NCBI RefSeq assembly: GCF_031877795.1
Contig: NC_133935.1
Location: 54,007,330 to 54,071,329 of the forward strand
DNA: 64,000 nt
Reading direction: 5' to 3'
Source of the DNA: Strix aluco
Lineage: Eukaryota > Chordata > Aves > Strigiformes > Strigidae
This document shows positions 1 to 13,239 of this stretch, piece after piece (positions within the stretch are counted from its first letter, which is position 1; every line of letters begins with the position of its first letter). The notes under the pieces are model-generated. The model saw nothing but the letters and a program-made list of their open reading frames with translations, searched no databases and was not told where the DNA came from. Position numbers and translations under genes: made by a program.

Positions 1-3000
1 TCTAGTTTATTTTGCATCGCACAATGATATGAACCCACATTCATGCCACACTAAGAGGACAAAGGAGAGAAAAGCAGTGGAGAAAAAAAAAAAAAAGAAA
101 TCTAGCAATAAAATAGCAGGTCTGTTTTAACAGAGCTAAAAGTCCCTTGAACATTCCTCCTTATAGGTTTTTTGTAACAGAACCAGCTCTGGGAACAGAC
201 TGTATCATTAATATCAACCAGCATGATAGCTGCTGGGGCCCAAATCACAAACGGACACAGGCAGGAGCAAATACTGACCAGCAGTTACAGCACCATTGTT
301 TTTCCTTCCAGACTCACAGTACTGCTCCAGAGCTCAGGTAGACAAAATGGTTTCACGCAGTGTCATTCACAAGTGACAAGAGAAGTAGTGACGATGAGTG
401 TATGTCTTAAGAGGAGAAAAAATTAGATACAGCAGTTATCCAGAGTAAGGAGCATCCTAAGTTCTCAAACAGAGGTTATTGCTCTAAACCCACCAAAGAC
501 TTCAATGGGCCTTTGGCTGGGCCCTGTGCCAGGAATAAGCAGAAATACTCAATAAATTCCTACAGCACATCAGTCTAGGTTTTATGTAAAGTGTTGTGAG
601 TAGTCTTTAAAAAGAACACAGAAGAGCGGAAGAATGAGAAATATTCTGCCTAATAAAAAAGGATTTACATTTTTCTGTGAGGCTTATTCAAGGTGGAAAG
701 ACTAGAAACATGTTGGAAAAAGTTCAGAGATACTAGATTGATCGAAGTGCTCAGCTAGGATAGGAAACTAAAGGATCTGAGTTATTACTGCTTGGAGAAG
801 AAATGGCTGCCGGAGAGGAGACAGAAGAGGCAACAAAAAAACAAAATAAAAGACCATTCTTGCATTGTGAGCCTGAAGGGGACCCAGTGCATCACCTACA
901 ATTCATTCACATTACACTTCTGGGCAAAAATATTATTCCTGATGAAATACAGCAGTTAACCACTTCTCAAAGCCAGGGCATGGTCCTTCCAGTGACATTG
1001 AAGCTTCCATCAGGCAGCTGTTGGCAGCAAGGCTGATGCTTACAGCCCAGGCCTATCACTCCAGTGTGCCACGCAGAGTCCCTGACCCCTGTTACACAGT
1101 ATGAATTTTGGGAGATGAGCTCTCGCAAATCTGGCCACAACACTGGGAAACGTTTCCCTTCAGCCCCCTGCTCCACAGGCTTGTTGCCCAGGAGCAGAGC
1201 AGATCGTGTGCTGCAGCTGTGCCAGCTCAAAACGTGGCGTCCTGACCCCAGCTGCAAAGAAGCTGTTGTGTGCCTGAGGGAGAAGCATACTTTAACCCAT
1301 TTTAGCTGCTTGTCAAGCAAACATGAGTCAGATCCCTAACATACCAACAGATATTAAATGGCATCCAGAGCCTGCTAGAGACTGGGACTTCTGCTTCTCA
1401 TCAGAGTTGAGCCAAATAGAGCTGAGCGGTTGCCAAAAGTGAAAGACCCTGTCCTACCTCTCACACTGGCTCAGTTACTTGCAAATATGGGAGGGCTAAA
1501 CCCTAAGAAAATTGAAATCACTTGGGTTTTGTTGCTGTGGTTCTGCTAGTTTTCTGAGCATTCAGCTCCCTGAAGATGTCCAAATGAGTGAGGGAAGCAG
1601 TGGGAACATGCAGCCAAGAGAAAAGCCACCCTCTCAACACAGTCTCGTGATCAGTTTTCTGTTGGTTGGTTACCTAGCCCAGCAAAAAGAAGGGTTACCA
1701 ATATAGCTGGCCACATAAGCACTAATGCCAGTACAAGGGAGACTGGGAAAATTGCAGGTGGGAGGAGGGAACAGAACCACAGCCTTTGGGGAAAAATAGC
1801 ACTTACACCAGACCATGAGGCTGTGGCCACATAGTGATCCCTAAGGTGATCTTGGTCAGTAGCTCGGGAGCTGAGGAGATCCAGGCATCTCCAGAAAGGG
1901 AGAAAACATGTTTACTTCTGCTTACACTGGGGAACTATTCCTTACAATACTTCCCTTAGGAACCCAGGAGCGGCCAGCACTGCCAACAGAGCAGCTCTTC
2001 ATGTGTCAGTGGCCACTGAAATGACAGGCGTGAGCTAAGGCAAGGAAGCACAGGCTGATCTGGGAGCGCTGCGGCTGAGCTCGAGGTGACAGCCATGCCC
2101 ATGGTCTGCGCAGGGGCCAGGGGAGCACAAGCCCGTCAGGCACTCACACGGTGTTGCAGGTGGTACATGAGCTTTGCAGCATGAAAGAGTGGGGTAAAAT
2201 GACTGTGCTCATTCTCACACAATCTCACAATAGCCTTGGTAGAGCAACATCACAGTAGATAAAAAGCTTAGAAATGTTTCATACTGAAGGTCATAGCAAA
2301 AGCTAATCTGAATCAATATCTTTAGGTGATAAGGGACTATGTTCCGAGGATCAGAGTCTCTTCATTTCCTCTTTCTACCACTGACAGATTCAGCTGGTAC
2401 TTTGTAGTCATACAGGTGGCTTGACAACAATGAAATGTTCATCCCAAGCTGACATACAGTTGGAATAAGAAAAATATCCTAGCAATCACTGCACAATCTA
2501 GACTTATTTATAATGCAAACAAAGATCCTGTTTTCCTTCTTAATCTATACTAAAACTGTAGCTGAGACTAGGGAAGCCTAGCAACTAATGAATCTAAACT
2601 ACAGGGGAGAGAAAAAGACTTTAAACATAATTGATATTTTGAAGTCCGAATGATATGATATCTCTAAAATACAAACAGCTTTTAAAAAAAAAAAAATGCT
2701 TTGATTTATGTCCAGCCAAACATATTAGGTCCAAGTTTTGGGCCTGGAGAACTTACAGGAGTCTAAACCAAGAAGCTGGAGCACCTCACCAATAGAGGAG
2801 AACTGAATTGCCCAGGCAGGTCTTGACAGCACCAGTCAAAGAGAGAGAGGGGGCAGGACATCCTTTATTAGCAACCTTGGAGGATGCTAACCTCATTAAC
2901 CATCAGCATTGCACCAGTTGAACCGCAAATGCACATTCCCTGCACACCCACACTGGCTCTCAGAACCAGCACATGGCTGAGAGCTGGACTGCCATGAAAT

Positions 3001-4440
3001 GCAGGCTGGACAGGTACAGCGGCGGGAAGGAAACCTTCCACCTAAGCACTGCCACCCTCCATAGACGTGGCTCCCTCTCCAAACTTAAAAAGCAATCTTT
3101 AAGTTCTCATAACTTATCAGGAAAAAGACCCCTTAAGGGAAAGGTAGGTGTTAACTTTAGATAGAAAGCTTCCCCTTAATCTTGGCTGATGCACATGGGG
3201 CCACAGTGGCGACTGGCAACTGTAGGGAATTTCTGCCCGGGAAGAAGGGAAAAGGTTGTTTTCATGGAGTAAATCCCACATCCCAGACTGATCTTGTCAG
3301 TAACTCGTTGAATGGTTCTAGGGATTCAGCTAGGTTTTGGAACCAATTTTTTTTAAGTGTAAATGTTTGTCTGTTATTAAAAAAGAAGAGTTAAATATTT
3401 TCAACCACCTGTAATGGCTTGGTAACTCTCCAGGAACTTCCCCCTCATTCCTAGACTGAAAATAAAAAACAGATCCAAAAGACAGCTTTTGCTGCAGTAG
3501 AGTATGTTGAGCACTTACCTTCCTAGCCCACATTAACCCCAGCCCAGGAGGGTGTTTTCTGATGCTCCCTTATATAAGCAGTCAAAAAAGTCTCATGCAT
3601 AGAGAAAAAGAAAGGCGCTCTGGGGTCCCCAAACTATCGCACTATTTGCTGTTTGAACAGTAGAAAGTCTCTCTAGAGAGACTGGCACAAGGAGAACATA
3701 TGCTTCTTACTGAGTTGAATGCAATCTTTTTGTATTAAATTAGAGTCCTCTCACTCATCAACTTTCAACTTGACCAAAAGCACATTTTGGTTTTCAGTTT
3801 CTCCCGCATCTTGCATCATCATACCTCTGGTTACTCATACTGAATCCGCTCTTGCGTGCTAGTAGGTTTGGGGTGATTTTTTTTTTTTAATGACAGTTTG
3901 ATGTGCTGCATTGTATGGGGTAGAACTGCCAAGCCAGCCCTGGTACCTCCAGAGAAAACAGAGATGGAAAGGACTTACCAAGCTCCTGTCTTTGGTCCTT
4001 TCTGCTTTGCAATTAACCACAGCACATGAATACAGGCTGGGCCTTGGCAACTATCCATTCATTATTAACAAATTAACAGCTTCATAATTCCCCCTTTTCT
4101 TTTGTTCTGTGTGCACAGACATGCACACACGCATGCGTGCCTGGCAACTAGATCTTTTTTCATCTTGACAAATCCTTCCTCCTGCTCGTCCCAGTTTTCA
4201 ACAACACAACAGGGGGTCAACCAGGAAAGCCTCACAAGGCCTATCAAACAGATTTGTTTAACTTGTTTCCAGTTTAGCCCAGATCTTCGTGAGGAAATAC
4301 AAAACAGCCACAGAAAACATCTTTCTTCCGCAAGACCTCTAGGCCACTATTGTCAACTGAAAGTGTGCACCAGTCTGGGTGTTCCAGAGAGCATGGCTGC
4401 TTTCTGGGAAGATATCCACGTTAGGGCACACTCACTCCCC
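1..4440. other. Noncoding single-copy DNA, no gene seen
   Basis: Open frames are short and overlap on both strands, with no recognisable domain. Simple tracts seen are an A run at 83-96, a short GA run near 2840-2855, an A run at 2684-2696 and a T run near 3878-3887. A TATATAAG word occurs near 3571 but nothing around it supports a promoter. I recognise no transposable element in this stretch. Confidence 0.6.
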
Positions 4441-4590
4441 AGCCCACCGAAGTTGCAGCCACCTTTCCCCCTCGCAGGAGCAGCACCGAGCACCCCAATA
4501 CGAGAATAAGGCCGGGCCAGGCTCATTCTGGCCACCCCGCGCCATGCCGCACGGGGACGCTGGCCTGGCTTTTCCTGCCACTTCCCGAGT
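4441..4590. other. Short CpG-dense, GC-rich patch
   Basis: About eleven CpG dinucleotides fall within roughly 150 bases, clearly denser than the AT-rich sequence on both sides, where CpG is sparse. It is too short for a classical CpG island. Overlapping open frames run through it on both strands, as expected when GC content suppresses stop codons, and none has a recognisable domain. It could be a small unmethylated regulatory element, a remnant exon or simply local GC drift. The sequence alone does not decide. Confidence 0.4.
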
Positions 4591-7500
4591 TGGCACTGCT
4601 TCAGAGGCTGCCCATGGCCATTGTGCAGCACAGACAGGGCCCCTGCAAGGCCCTGCAAGGCCATCTGAGGGAAGGGATTGTTTTATTTATGAGATGGAAG
4701 GAAAAAATAAAGCTCCCGTGTTGTTTTTCATTTGGGATGAAGAGGAGGAAGAGAGTTTTCTTATTTTTGGTAGCTAAAGTACGTTCACCATGTATTGCTC
4801 TCAAAGGGAGAAAAGGAAATGTGGAGGTTGGGCGTCAGACATGCCTGAGTTTCAGGCAGGGCTCTCTCCCAGAGGTGGGCAACCCTCATCCGAAACAGCC
4901 CAGCGAAATACAGCAGCTGGAGTAGGGACTCCCACATCCTGCAGAGCACTGTAAGCCCAGGGCCATCGGGAGAAGGCAGCACGGTGGTGGGGGAGGCCCT
5001 GCGTCCTCCATCTTGTGAATCTGCCCTTCCTTTCTGTGGCATCTTGTGCAATTCAATGAGGCGCTTTGTTTCAGGGGGAAAACTAAATGTTTGCTTGACC
5101 CTGAATGAACCTCAGGGTTTTAAATTCACCAATAAGCCATGACAAAAAATGGTTTTTTGAGTTAATGCCTCTAATTTATTTTCACATTTATGTGTTGACA
5201 GCCAAACAAAAAAATAAGCATTCACACAATGAAGTTCTGTCTTCCACTTGTTTTTCACATGAATGAGATTACATATTTCTATTTATTGGTCCCGGGAAAC
5301 TTTTCTAGATTTTATTTTAAAATTAATTAGAAATGCTTGGGAGAAGAGAAGAGTTAAGATTATACTAAGCATGGATAAGTTTTACTTAGCAACTTTGTCC
5401 CTTGGAGAAGGCTTAATACTATTTATTTTATTTATATGCTACATTTAGCTGGACAGATTCCATATTCCATTACAGTTCAGAAGTGATATATTTCATCCTG
5501 TAATAATAATTCCCAGTTAATTATTACAATCAAATGTGTTTGTTTAAAGTCAAGCATATACCAAAAATCATGATGTAGAACTCATTTCCTTAAGAATCAA
5601 TGTCATTTTATTCCAAATTTCCATAAGACAAAATACTATTTTAAAATGCAAACTTGTAGATACAATGGAAAATGAATTCCATTCAGATGATGCAATTAAC
5701 CCCCAGTATAAATACTCTGTGGTGTATATTGTAATATGATAATGTGAAAGTCCAAAAGAACTCATTCCCAGACCACATCAGAAAATCTACTGAGTCAACA
5801 ACTGCAGCAGACAATAACAGCACAAGTTAAAGGAGCAGAGCTTTAAAGCAGGTTAGTTCAAACTGTACAGCATTTAAAATGTTACTGATGAGATTAAATA
5901 TGACCATTCACACTTAGGTGCTACATGAATTCACTCAGAAAAGGTTTGGTCTGTAAGGTCTGCATGTGAAGCAAAAACTAGTTCAACTTGCTATGTCAAA
6001 TTACCGCACATGGAAGACTGTTCATGTCTCTGTTTTGCGTTATCACCATCAGTTTTTAAATCATTTATAAGGAAAATGATTTGCTTAATCCGTTTGCTTA
6101 AAATTTGTTTAAATTACATTAAGCAAACACATCTGAAGCTCACTTTCTTGCCTAAAGATTATCTGTGCACATAGGATGTGGCTACAAAACAGATGTAAGG
6201 AACTGAAATGAAAAAAGGGCATTATTATAGCAATAAACATGTTGTTTCAACTGTTCTCTCAGATCAAAAAAACCCCAGCATTTCAGTGGGATGTAAGTGA
6301 CTTAACTATATATGTAGAAACAGTGCAAAAACCATATGGTAATAATTACTAGAAGTGCATAGTTCACTTTTTCTTGACAAGAGCCACATGGCTTTTTTTA
6401 ATCTATTGTATCACATATATGATGTAACAGTATATCAATGCAAATCAAACAAATGTAAAGCAGCTTTCCAGCTGAGGCTCCAGACACACAGAAGTTGGGC
6501 AGCTCCAACTTCTGGGTCCCATTCCCAGTTCAGCCCCTGACGCTCGCATTTTCTCTTTCTAGCCATGCATGGTTTAAATCACTAGAGAAAGGAGAGAAAC
6601 CACCACCACATTTATTACGAATTCCAACACCACAGCAAAACTGAACACAGGGAAAAATGATCTCCCTCCAGAACCCACATGGAGTGATCACATCGGGAAG
6701 GAGTTACTTATCGGTCCTTAGCAAATACAGGGGCATGCCTCTTCTGTGCCTTCACCATGCAGCTTGATGTAATATCAACCTGCAACTTGGCCCACGGCTC
6801 AAGGCTAAAGCAGGGAAACAAAATGAAATTCAGCAGAAGTCCCAGCTACTAAGCAAGGGTACATGGCACTACATGGAAAAATCAGTCAGGATGAAACGGC
6901 TGTAAGTCAGTCCTGCTAATAATTTCCCAGGTGCCATGCACTTAAAATTTGGTATGGTGGTACTTTAGAAACTCTTTACTTCAACGTTCTTGATTTCTTT
7001 TTGAGACTTGCAGTATCTAAAGCCCTTAAGAAAAGTGTCATGGCCCCATGACACAACACATTCATCTGGTGTGAGTTCATGACGCTGGATTGTGAGGATC
7101 ATGCAGAGAGGATCCTGATGGGTTAACTATGTGCCACAAGTCAGGCTGGACCTCGGAGAAGGGTGCTCAGGGGATAATCCAAAACTTCATACCACAGCAT
7201 CCCAAAGGGGAACGCAGTGTCTGGGATTCCCTGGTGAGGATTACCCTTTGCACACGGCCAGCAGGTGCAAGGCTCTGCTCCACTCCTATCTGTTTCCACG
7301 ATGATCCCAGCATCAGACAATCAAAATAAAATGCCTGTTTTGCAGACCATTTGCTACTTCTGACATACTCTGGTTTTGTTTTTCCTTTCAGGACCTTATT
7401 TTCTGGGCACACAGCTGAACGCTGGGCCCTTGGCCAGCCCAACCACTCTCTGCTCTGCTGTCAATCTGCAACCCAAAACACCAGGTTTGTCCCACCTTGA

Positions 7501-10436
7501 CAACTTTGACTACCAGGAGGCTTCACACTACTCCTCGCAGCAGAAACCTGCTGCTCCAGACACCACCTCTGGCTCTGTCACCTCTGCACCCATCAGCTCC
7601 CTCTCTGCATCTGCCACATGCTGCTGTACATCATCTGCTGCAAAGAGAAGAACCCGCCCACAGTGCAGAGCACCTTGGTATAACTACATAGCCTTCAATA
7701 AGGGTGTGATTAGGTGCAGATTGAGGCTCTGTTGCACTACTCAGGATGAATGTGAAAAGGGGCTGGGTGAGATGTCTACTCTGAGGCAGTTAGGAATACC
7801 TTCAAGAGGCTGTTGCACTGAGCCACAGCTGGCTCTGTAAGGAAGGGAACTACCAAAAAACACCTCCATAGTGCAGTACTGCTCATATCCCATGGTACAC
7901 AGGTCATGAAGGAGCCACCTTGATGCTATGCAAGCCAGGACACTTCATGGCTTGTGCCAGCCAGCAATGGTTGTCCACATTCGCTTGCTGTCTTGGCAGC
8001 GGCCATTTAAAATGCAATTGCAGACTACACCTGCCTGACTCAAGCCTGTACCACCAGTTCTATTGCATTGCACATAACCAATTTTAATAATCCCAATTAA
8101 TCCTAATTAATAGGGGAAGCTGTGGCAGCATCACAAAAAGTAAAAGGTATTCTTCACATTTGAGGTTTGGATTTCGCAGAATTCACAGATCTTAATTTCA
8201 TAACTATACATAAAGGTCAAACCAGCAACAGGATTAAGTTAATCTAGCTTCTACTTCAATGAACACAAAAAAGGCTCCCATCATTGTTCCATCAAATCAT
8301 TTGGTTTTATAAATCACGTATAAGTAAGATGAACATTTTTAAATCCAGAAAAATTAATCAACTCTTTCTCATTCTGTTAAGTCTACAAAGTTTAGATGTG
8401 GCAGGAAAGTGAGCTAATTTAAAATTATCATTTTGGTCAGCATATCTATTTACAGTGTTCAATTACATGATCATATCATTTTGCACAGCCTTCTTTATAT
8501 TGGCAAGCTATAAAAGACCTTCTTCAAATGGAACCATTGTTCTGCTGCACACTCTAAGAATAGCATAGACTATATATAAGGCCTCAGTTCCAGGGCTGTG
8601 CGGAGGACCTGCCTTGATAAATTCCGAAGTTTCCTATTGCATCAAAGTTCCTTCCTCCTTTCTCTTCCCAGTCAGTCTTGCGCAAATATACCAGACTGTA
8701 TTTGGGCCAAGCAGCTCCGCCCCTGTTCCCACATAGATTAGGTACTGATCTTCTGTCTTTCTTTCCTAGGATAGACAACTGCATTTTATTATTTCCAGAT
8801 TTGAAAGGCTGCCCTTTTTTTAAAACCATATTTAGCCTAGCCTATCACACAATAACAGAAGTAGGTGTTATTTCCAGGTCAGTAATTACATTTGCTTGCT
8901 AAGAGATGTGGACAGAAAGCTTCTCAGGGCCCCTACCCAGCTCTAGACCTCTCTTCTGTTTGTCAATGGGTGATGGTTTGTCCATAACAGAGCAGCAGCT
9001 CTTCAGTCCTGAGTCTATCATCATAAAATCATTGGGAAGTCTACTAGAAAACTCAATTTAGGATACTTTGTACTTTCTCACAGGAGTAAAAATATTGTGG
9101 TCAATAGTATAAAGGTCTTTAAAGCAGCTACAAAGTTTTGTTTTGCTTTTAACTGATGAGAGGAGAGAAGGAAAAAAAGCCAGCTTCTTACTTTCTGTCT
9201 GGTTAAAGAAACTGTAAGAACAACAGTGCTGGTGATGTTTGATAATGCATATAAGGAGGGTGGGTAACAAAAAATAAAACATGAACTGGCAGAAAAAAAA
9301 TCCTAGGTTTAAACCAAGGAGATAAAAGAGGAAACAAAAAGGAACAGCAACTCCTTTTTACTGCTGTCAGAGATTTTCAATATCCTCCCAAACCAGGGTC
9401 TCAGTGAAGGAAATGGAAAAGTATAGCTTATTCAGCTCAGACAGACTCCCAGGGAGTCCCAAGGGCATGTTGACCTCCAGAGACAAGAGGTGCTTTAGCT
9501 TTGCTCTCTACCTGCAAAGACTTGTGCTTAAACCCCAAGCAAAGCAATTGTGGGAAAAAAACACCTGTGCAAAGTTTTTTGGTATCTGTAAGGGTTTGCT
9601 AGTGCTCCTCAAAAGCCTCCTAAAGAAATGAAATGTAAGAGGGAGGGCAGTGCAGTTCTCAACTATCACTGGAGGCAATGTCAGATGAGCACTTATCCCC
9701 AAGGGCCAGAAGTGCCTGACAGACACCAGGGAAATCAACGCAGGGAGTCACTGAGAGGCTAGATTTCATCACAGTGAGTGACCAAAAGTTATGTGAGAGC
9801 ATTTTTTCAGATTTGTAGATGTTTTCAAAACTATGCAGACTGTTTCCATGCAATTTCTTCTAACCTAACTCACTCTGCATCCCAAATACGCAGACCAGGA
9901 ATGCAGCAGTCTGGCACGAGGTGCTCATGAGAGGGAAGAGCACCCAGACGCTATTTATACCTGTTATACACTACTATTCACTCTCTCTTAGCAAGTGACT
10001 TCAGACTATGGCATGGACAAATACTTCAGGGACAGACTTTCATTTTATTTCAGTTTTAAAAATCACAAGAGCTTGCTCACTGAAGAAACAGCTTCTAGAA
10101 AAGCTGCATGTAAGCTTATAGAGCTAGATTTTAAAACTGTGTTAGTTTTGGCTTGTCTCTGGTCCCTCTGGAGTTATTTTGGCCAGAACTCTCAGTTTCT
10201 GAGAATCTCACAGATAGTGTTACAACAGGGAGATTTCTTCAAGCACATACTCTGATGCACTGTGGGGACATTTCTGGCATCTTTAAAGAACCTGACTTCT
10301 CTGGAACTGGAGAGACCATGAAAAATATAGAAGAATATGGGCAGTGTAGTCATGTTTCAATAGATACCACTTCAAGTCCCACCAAGTTCTGTGAAATCTT
10401 TACATTGGATCAAAGAGGATCTTCTGAATAAATAAA
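4591..10436. other. Noncoding DNA, mostly AT-rich, no gene seen
   Basis: A perfect 10-base direct duplication (CCCTGCAAGG twice) lies at 4641-4660. From about 5050 to 6600 the sequence is strongly AT-rich. The longest open frame, 7376-7840 on the plus strand (154 codons), has an S/T/P/C-rich translation without a recognisable domain and is probably chance. A TATATATAAG word at 8571-8580 has no other core-promoter support. No transposable element is recognised until the CR1 at 10437. Confidence 0.6.
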
Positions 10437-11705
10437 TCACAGAATCATTCAGGTTGGAAAAGACCCTTGGGAACATCGAGTCCAACCATCAGCCTTCCTC
10501 TGCAAAGTTCTCCCCTACACCATATCCCCCAGCATCTCATCCAAACGACCCTTAAACACATCCAGGGATGGTGACTCCACCACCGCACTGGGCAGCCTAT
10601 TCCACTGCCTGACCACTCTTTCTGTGAAAAATTTTTTCCTAATGTCCAGTCTAAACCTCCCCTGTTGCAGTTTAAAGCCATTCCCTCTTGTTCTATCGCT
10701 AATTACCTGTGAGAAGAGACCAGCACCAACCTCTCTACAATGTCCTTTCAGGTACTTGTAGACAGTGATGAGGTCTCCCCTTACACTTCTCCTCCTCAAA
10801 CTAAATGGTCCCAGCTCCTTCAATTGCTCTTCATAGGATTTGTTCTCCAGGCCCTTCACCAGCTTCATTGTCCTCCTCTGCACTCGCTTCAGCACCTCAA
10901 TATCTCCCTCGTATTGAGGTGCCCAAAACTGGACACAATACTCCAGGTGTGGCCTCACCAGTGCAGAGTACAGGGGGACTATCACCTCCCTACTTCTGCT
11001 GGTCACACTGTTTCTAATACAAGCCAGGATGCCGTTGGCTTTCTTGGCCACCTGGGCACACTGCTGGCTCATGTTCAGCTGCTTGTCAATTAGAACCCCC
11101 AGATCCTTCTCTTCCAGACAGCTCTCCAGCCACACCTCCCCAAGCCTGTAGCGATGCATGGGGTTGTTGTGGACCAAGTGCAGGACCTGGCACTTGGCCT
11201 TGTTGAAGCTCATCCTGTTGACGTTGGCCCACCAATCCAATCTATCCAAGTCTCTCTGTAGAGCCTCCCTATCTTCATGCAGATTGACGCTCCCACTTAA
11301 CTTGGTGTCATCTGCAAACTTACTGATGATACACTCTATTTCCTTATCAAGATCATCAACAAAGATGTTAAACAGAAATGGTCCCACACCGAGCCCTGAG
11401 GAACACCACTTGTGACCAGCCGTCAGCTGGATATAACTCCATTGACCACCACTCTCTGGGACCGTCCATCCGGCCAGTGCTTGATCCAGCAGACCGTTCG
11501 CTCATCCAGGCCATGGGCAGCCAGTTTTTCTATGAGAATTCTACGGGGAACTGTGTCGAATGCTTTTCGAAACTCCAGGTAGACAATAACCACAGCTTTT
11601 CCCTCGTCCAGTAGTCGGGTCATCTTGTCATAGAAGGAGATCAGGTTTGTCAGGCAGGACCCGCCTTTCATAAACCCATGCTGACTAGGCCTGATCCCCT
11701 GTCAT
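10437..11705 (-). mobile_element. CR1 LINE retrotransposon, 5'-truncated (copy 1)
   Basis: This minus-strand copy is the 3' third of a chicken-repeat-1 type non-LTR retrotransposon. Its 3' terminus lies at the left edge and ends with about one and a half ATTCTGTG-type octamers, typical of CR1 rather than a poly-A tail. It holds the C-terminal reverse transcriptase region of ORF2 and the short 3' UTR. The right edge, near 11700-11760, is a 5' truncation and is not sharply defined. Full-length CR1 is about 4.5 kb, so roughly 1.27 kb remains. Its ORF2 words (for example [16 protein letters not shown]) differ from copies 2 and 3, so it belongs to a different subfamily. Few disabling changes suggest a fairly recent insertion. 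Confidence 0.96.
10515..11671 (-). pseudogene. CR1 ORF2 reverse transcriptase, C-terminal part, broken (copy 1)
   Basis: Two pieces on the minus strand make up the fragment. The upstream piece, 11423-11671 (82 codons), begins inside the RT domain and carries the motif A region as YLEFRKAFDTVP. In related LINE enzymes the residue after YL is the catalytic aspartate, and here it is glutamate. It ends at an in-frame TGA at 11423-11425. The downstream piece, 10515-11387 (290 codons), holds the RT active-site motif FADD (residues 24-27, bases 11307-11318) and continues to the natural ORF2 C-terminus just before the 3' UTR. Between the pieces a one-base deletion near 11390-11400, within the [13 protein letters not shown] motif, shifts the frame. 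The family enzyme copies its own RNA at a nicked target; this copy cannot be active because it is truncated, stopped and shifted. Confidence 0.93.
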
Positions 11706-13239
11706 CCATTATATGACTTTTAATGGCACTCAAATGGAGCAAACCTGGCTGATAGAGCAGAAACCATTTAAAGTAACACAAAATGTTGTCACTAATAGCT
11801 AGAGTGCTTATCACTTTATCTGGGCATTCCCCTTTTCATATACTTGAAAATTCTACATTGATGAATAATATTAGAGCATTATTTAAACAAATGTGCTGTC
11901 TCCGTCCTCAAGTAGTGCCGATCTTCTGTGTAGCAGACAGTTCTAAAAAACAAGGTCCAAGAACATCTAAGAAAGTGGAAAGGAAAGGCACCAGAAAAGA
12001 GTACTCAAAATACTGCTTCAACTGAGGTCTCTGAAGCAAGTGATGAAATGCCTAGCAAATGTGAAGAAGTAAAACCTGGCCTTCAGAAAGGAGGTCACCC
12101 TGGTTTTAGAGTGCACTGAAGGAGTCTCTCTTCCGAGAAGTGTATTTTGGCTTTACTATTAGCAGCACCCATGGATCATTTGGCCTTTCCATTGACTTTG
12201 TCAGGATTTGATTACAGTTGCTGCTGTACTGGGCTGTATGTAAAATATAACATGCAAACATGTTACCTGGCAAAGCTGAAATATAGGTGAGTAGCATCTG
12301 TTCCACTTGGGTGAAAGAGTCACTGAGCAGCAGAAAGAAGCAATCTGCTGAGAGCTACAAGCCAAATCTGTGGCAGAGCCAAGCCTGGAAGCCGGGCATT
12401 CATCATTTCTAAGGAAAAAAGCTTTGGGATGGTGGCTACTTGCTGAATTCAAGGAAAGAAGAGAGGGACAAGAAAATCCATTCCATTAAAACTAAGTGCA
12501 ATGTGTTATTTGATTATCCAACCACAAAGGCATCAGCAATGCAAAATGCATCAAGCAGCTTGGCACACTGAAAGGTAACAAACAATAATCAGTGATGCGA
12601 GACATGATTACACTAAGTCATCTGGATAATGTGATAGATTCATTATCAACCCCCAAATAAAATGCAAAGCTGACTTCATTACTTACACCTGTAATATCAT
12701 CAGTCTGTAAGTGTTCACTGTTGGTAGAGGGAAGGTACCACTCACTATGAGCATGGCAGCACGAGCTGTCCTCTGGATATCTGTACACTGAAGCAGCCTC
12801 ACTCTGCTCCCATAAGCACCCTATGTAAATCCAGGAGGGATCCATTTGGATTCTTGATGTTTCTGGCCAGTTTACAGTAGCTTAAGTAAATCTTTAACAT
12901 GGATGGCTGAACAGTATAGCATCTGCATTTTCTTCACAATAAGAACCAAATTTATATCCTCAAACAGCAGAGATCATTTTGTTTGATAGAGCACTTTATG
13001 AAAATGGTTTATCGTTATCATTTTATAGAGATAAACAAGTGAGCTGCCATTTAAAAAAAAAAAAATACACAATACTAAGAACAAGGCTAAATGTAAGAAA
13101 AAATAAGGGAAGGGGAAAAAAATAAATTTGAAGGATAACGCCTTTACATGAAGGGCTGAAAAAATACAGCATATAAATCATAAAAAAAAAAAAAAGGTCC
13201 AGAAGAAGCCTGAGAACTCAGATAGTACATCCTTGTGCT
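11706..13239. other. Noncoding DNA between two CR1 copies
   Basis: No gene or element is recognised. Short open frames on both strands look like chance. A runs occur at 13053-13065 and 13182-13195, the second just before an ancient CR1 relic. Confidence 0.6.

Noticed and set aside
7376..7840. 154-codon open frame on plus strand
   Set aside because: S/T/P/C-rich translation without domain; no splice or promoter support.
8571..8580. TATATATAAG as a TATA box
   Set aside because: Single short motif in AT-rich DNA with no initiator, CpG or coding support. The same holds for the similar word near 3571.
10740..11093. Plus-strand open frames across CR1 copy 1 (also 53489-53992 across copy 3 and 39840-40104 on the minus strand across copy 2)
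   Set aside because: They are antisense shadows of CR1 ORF2.
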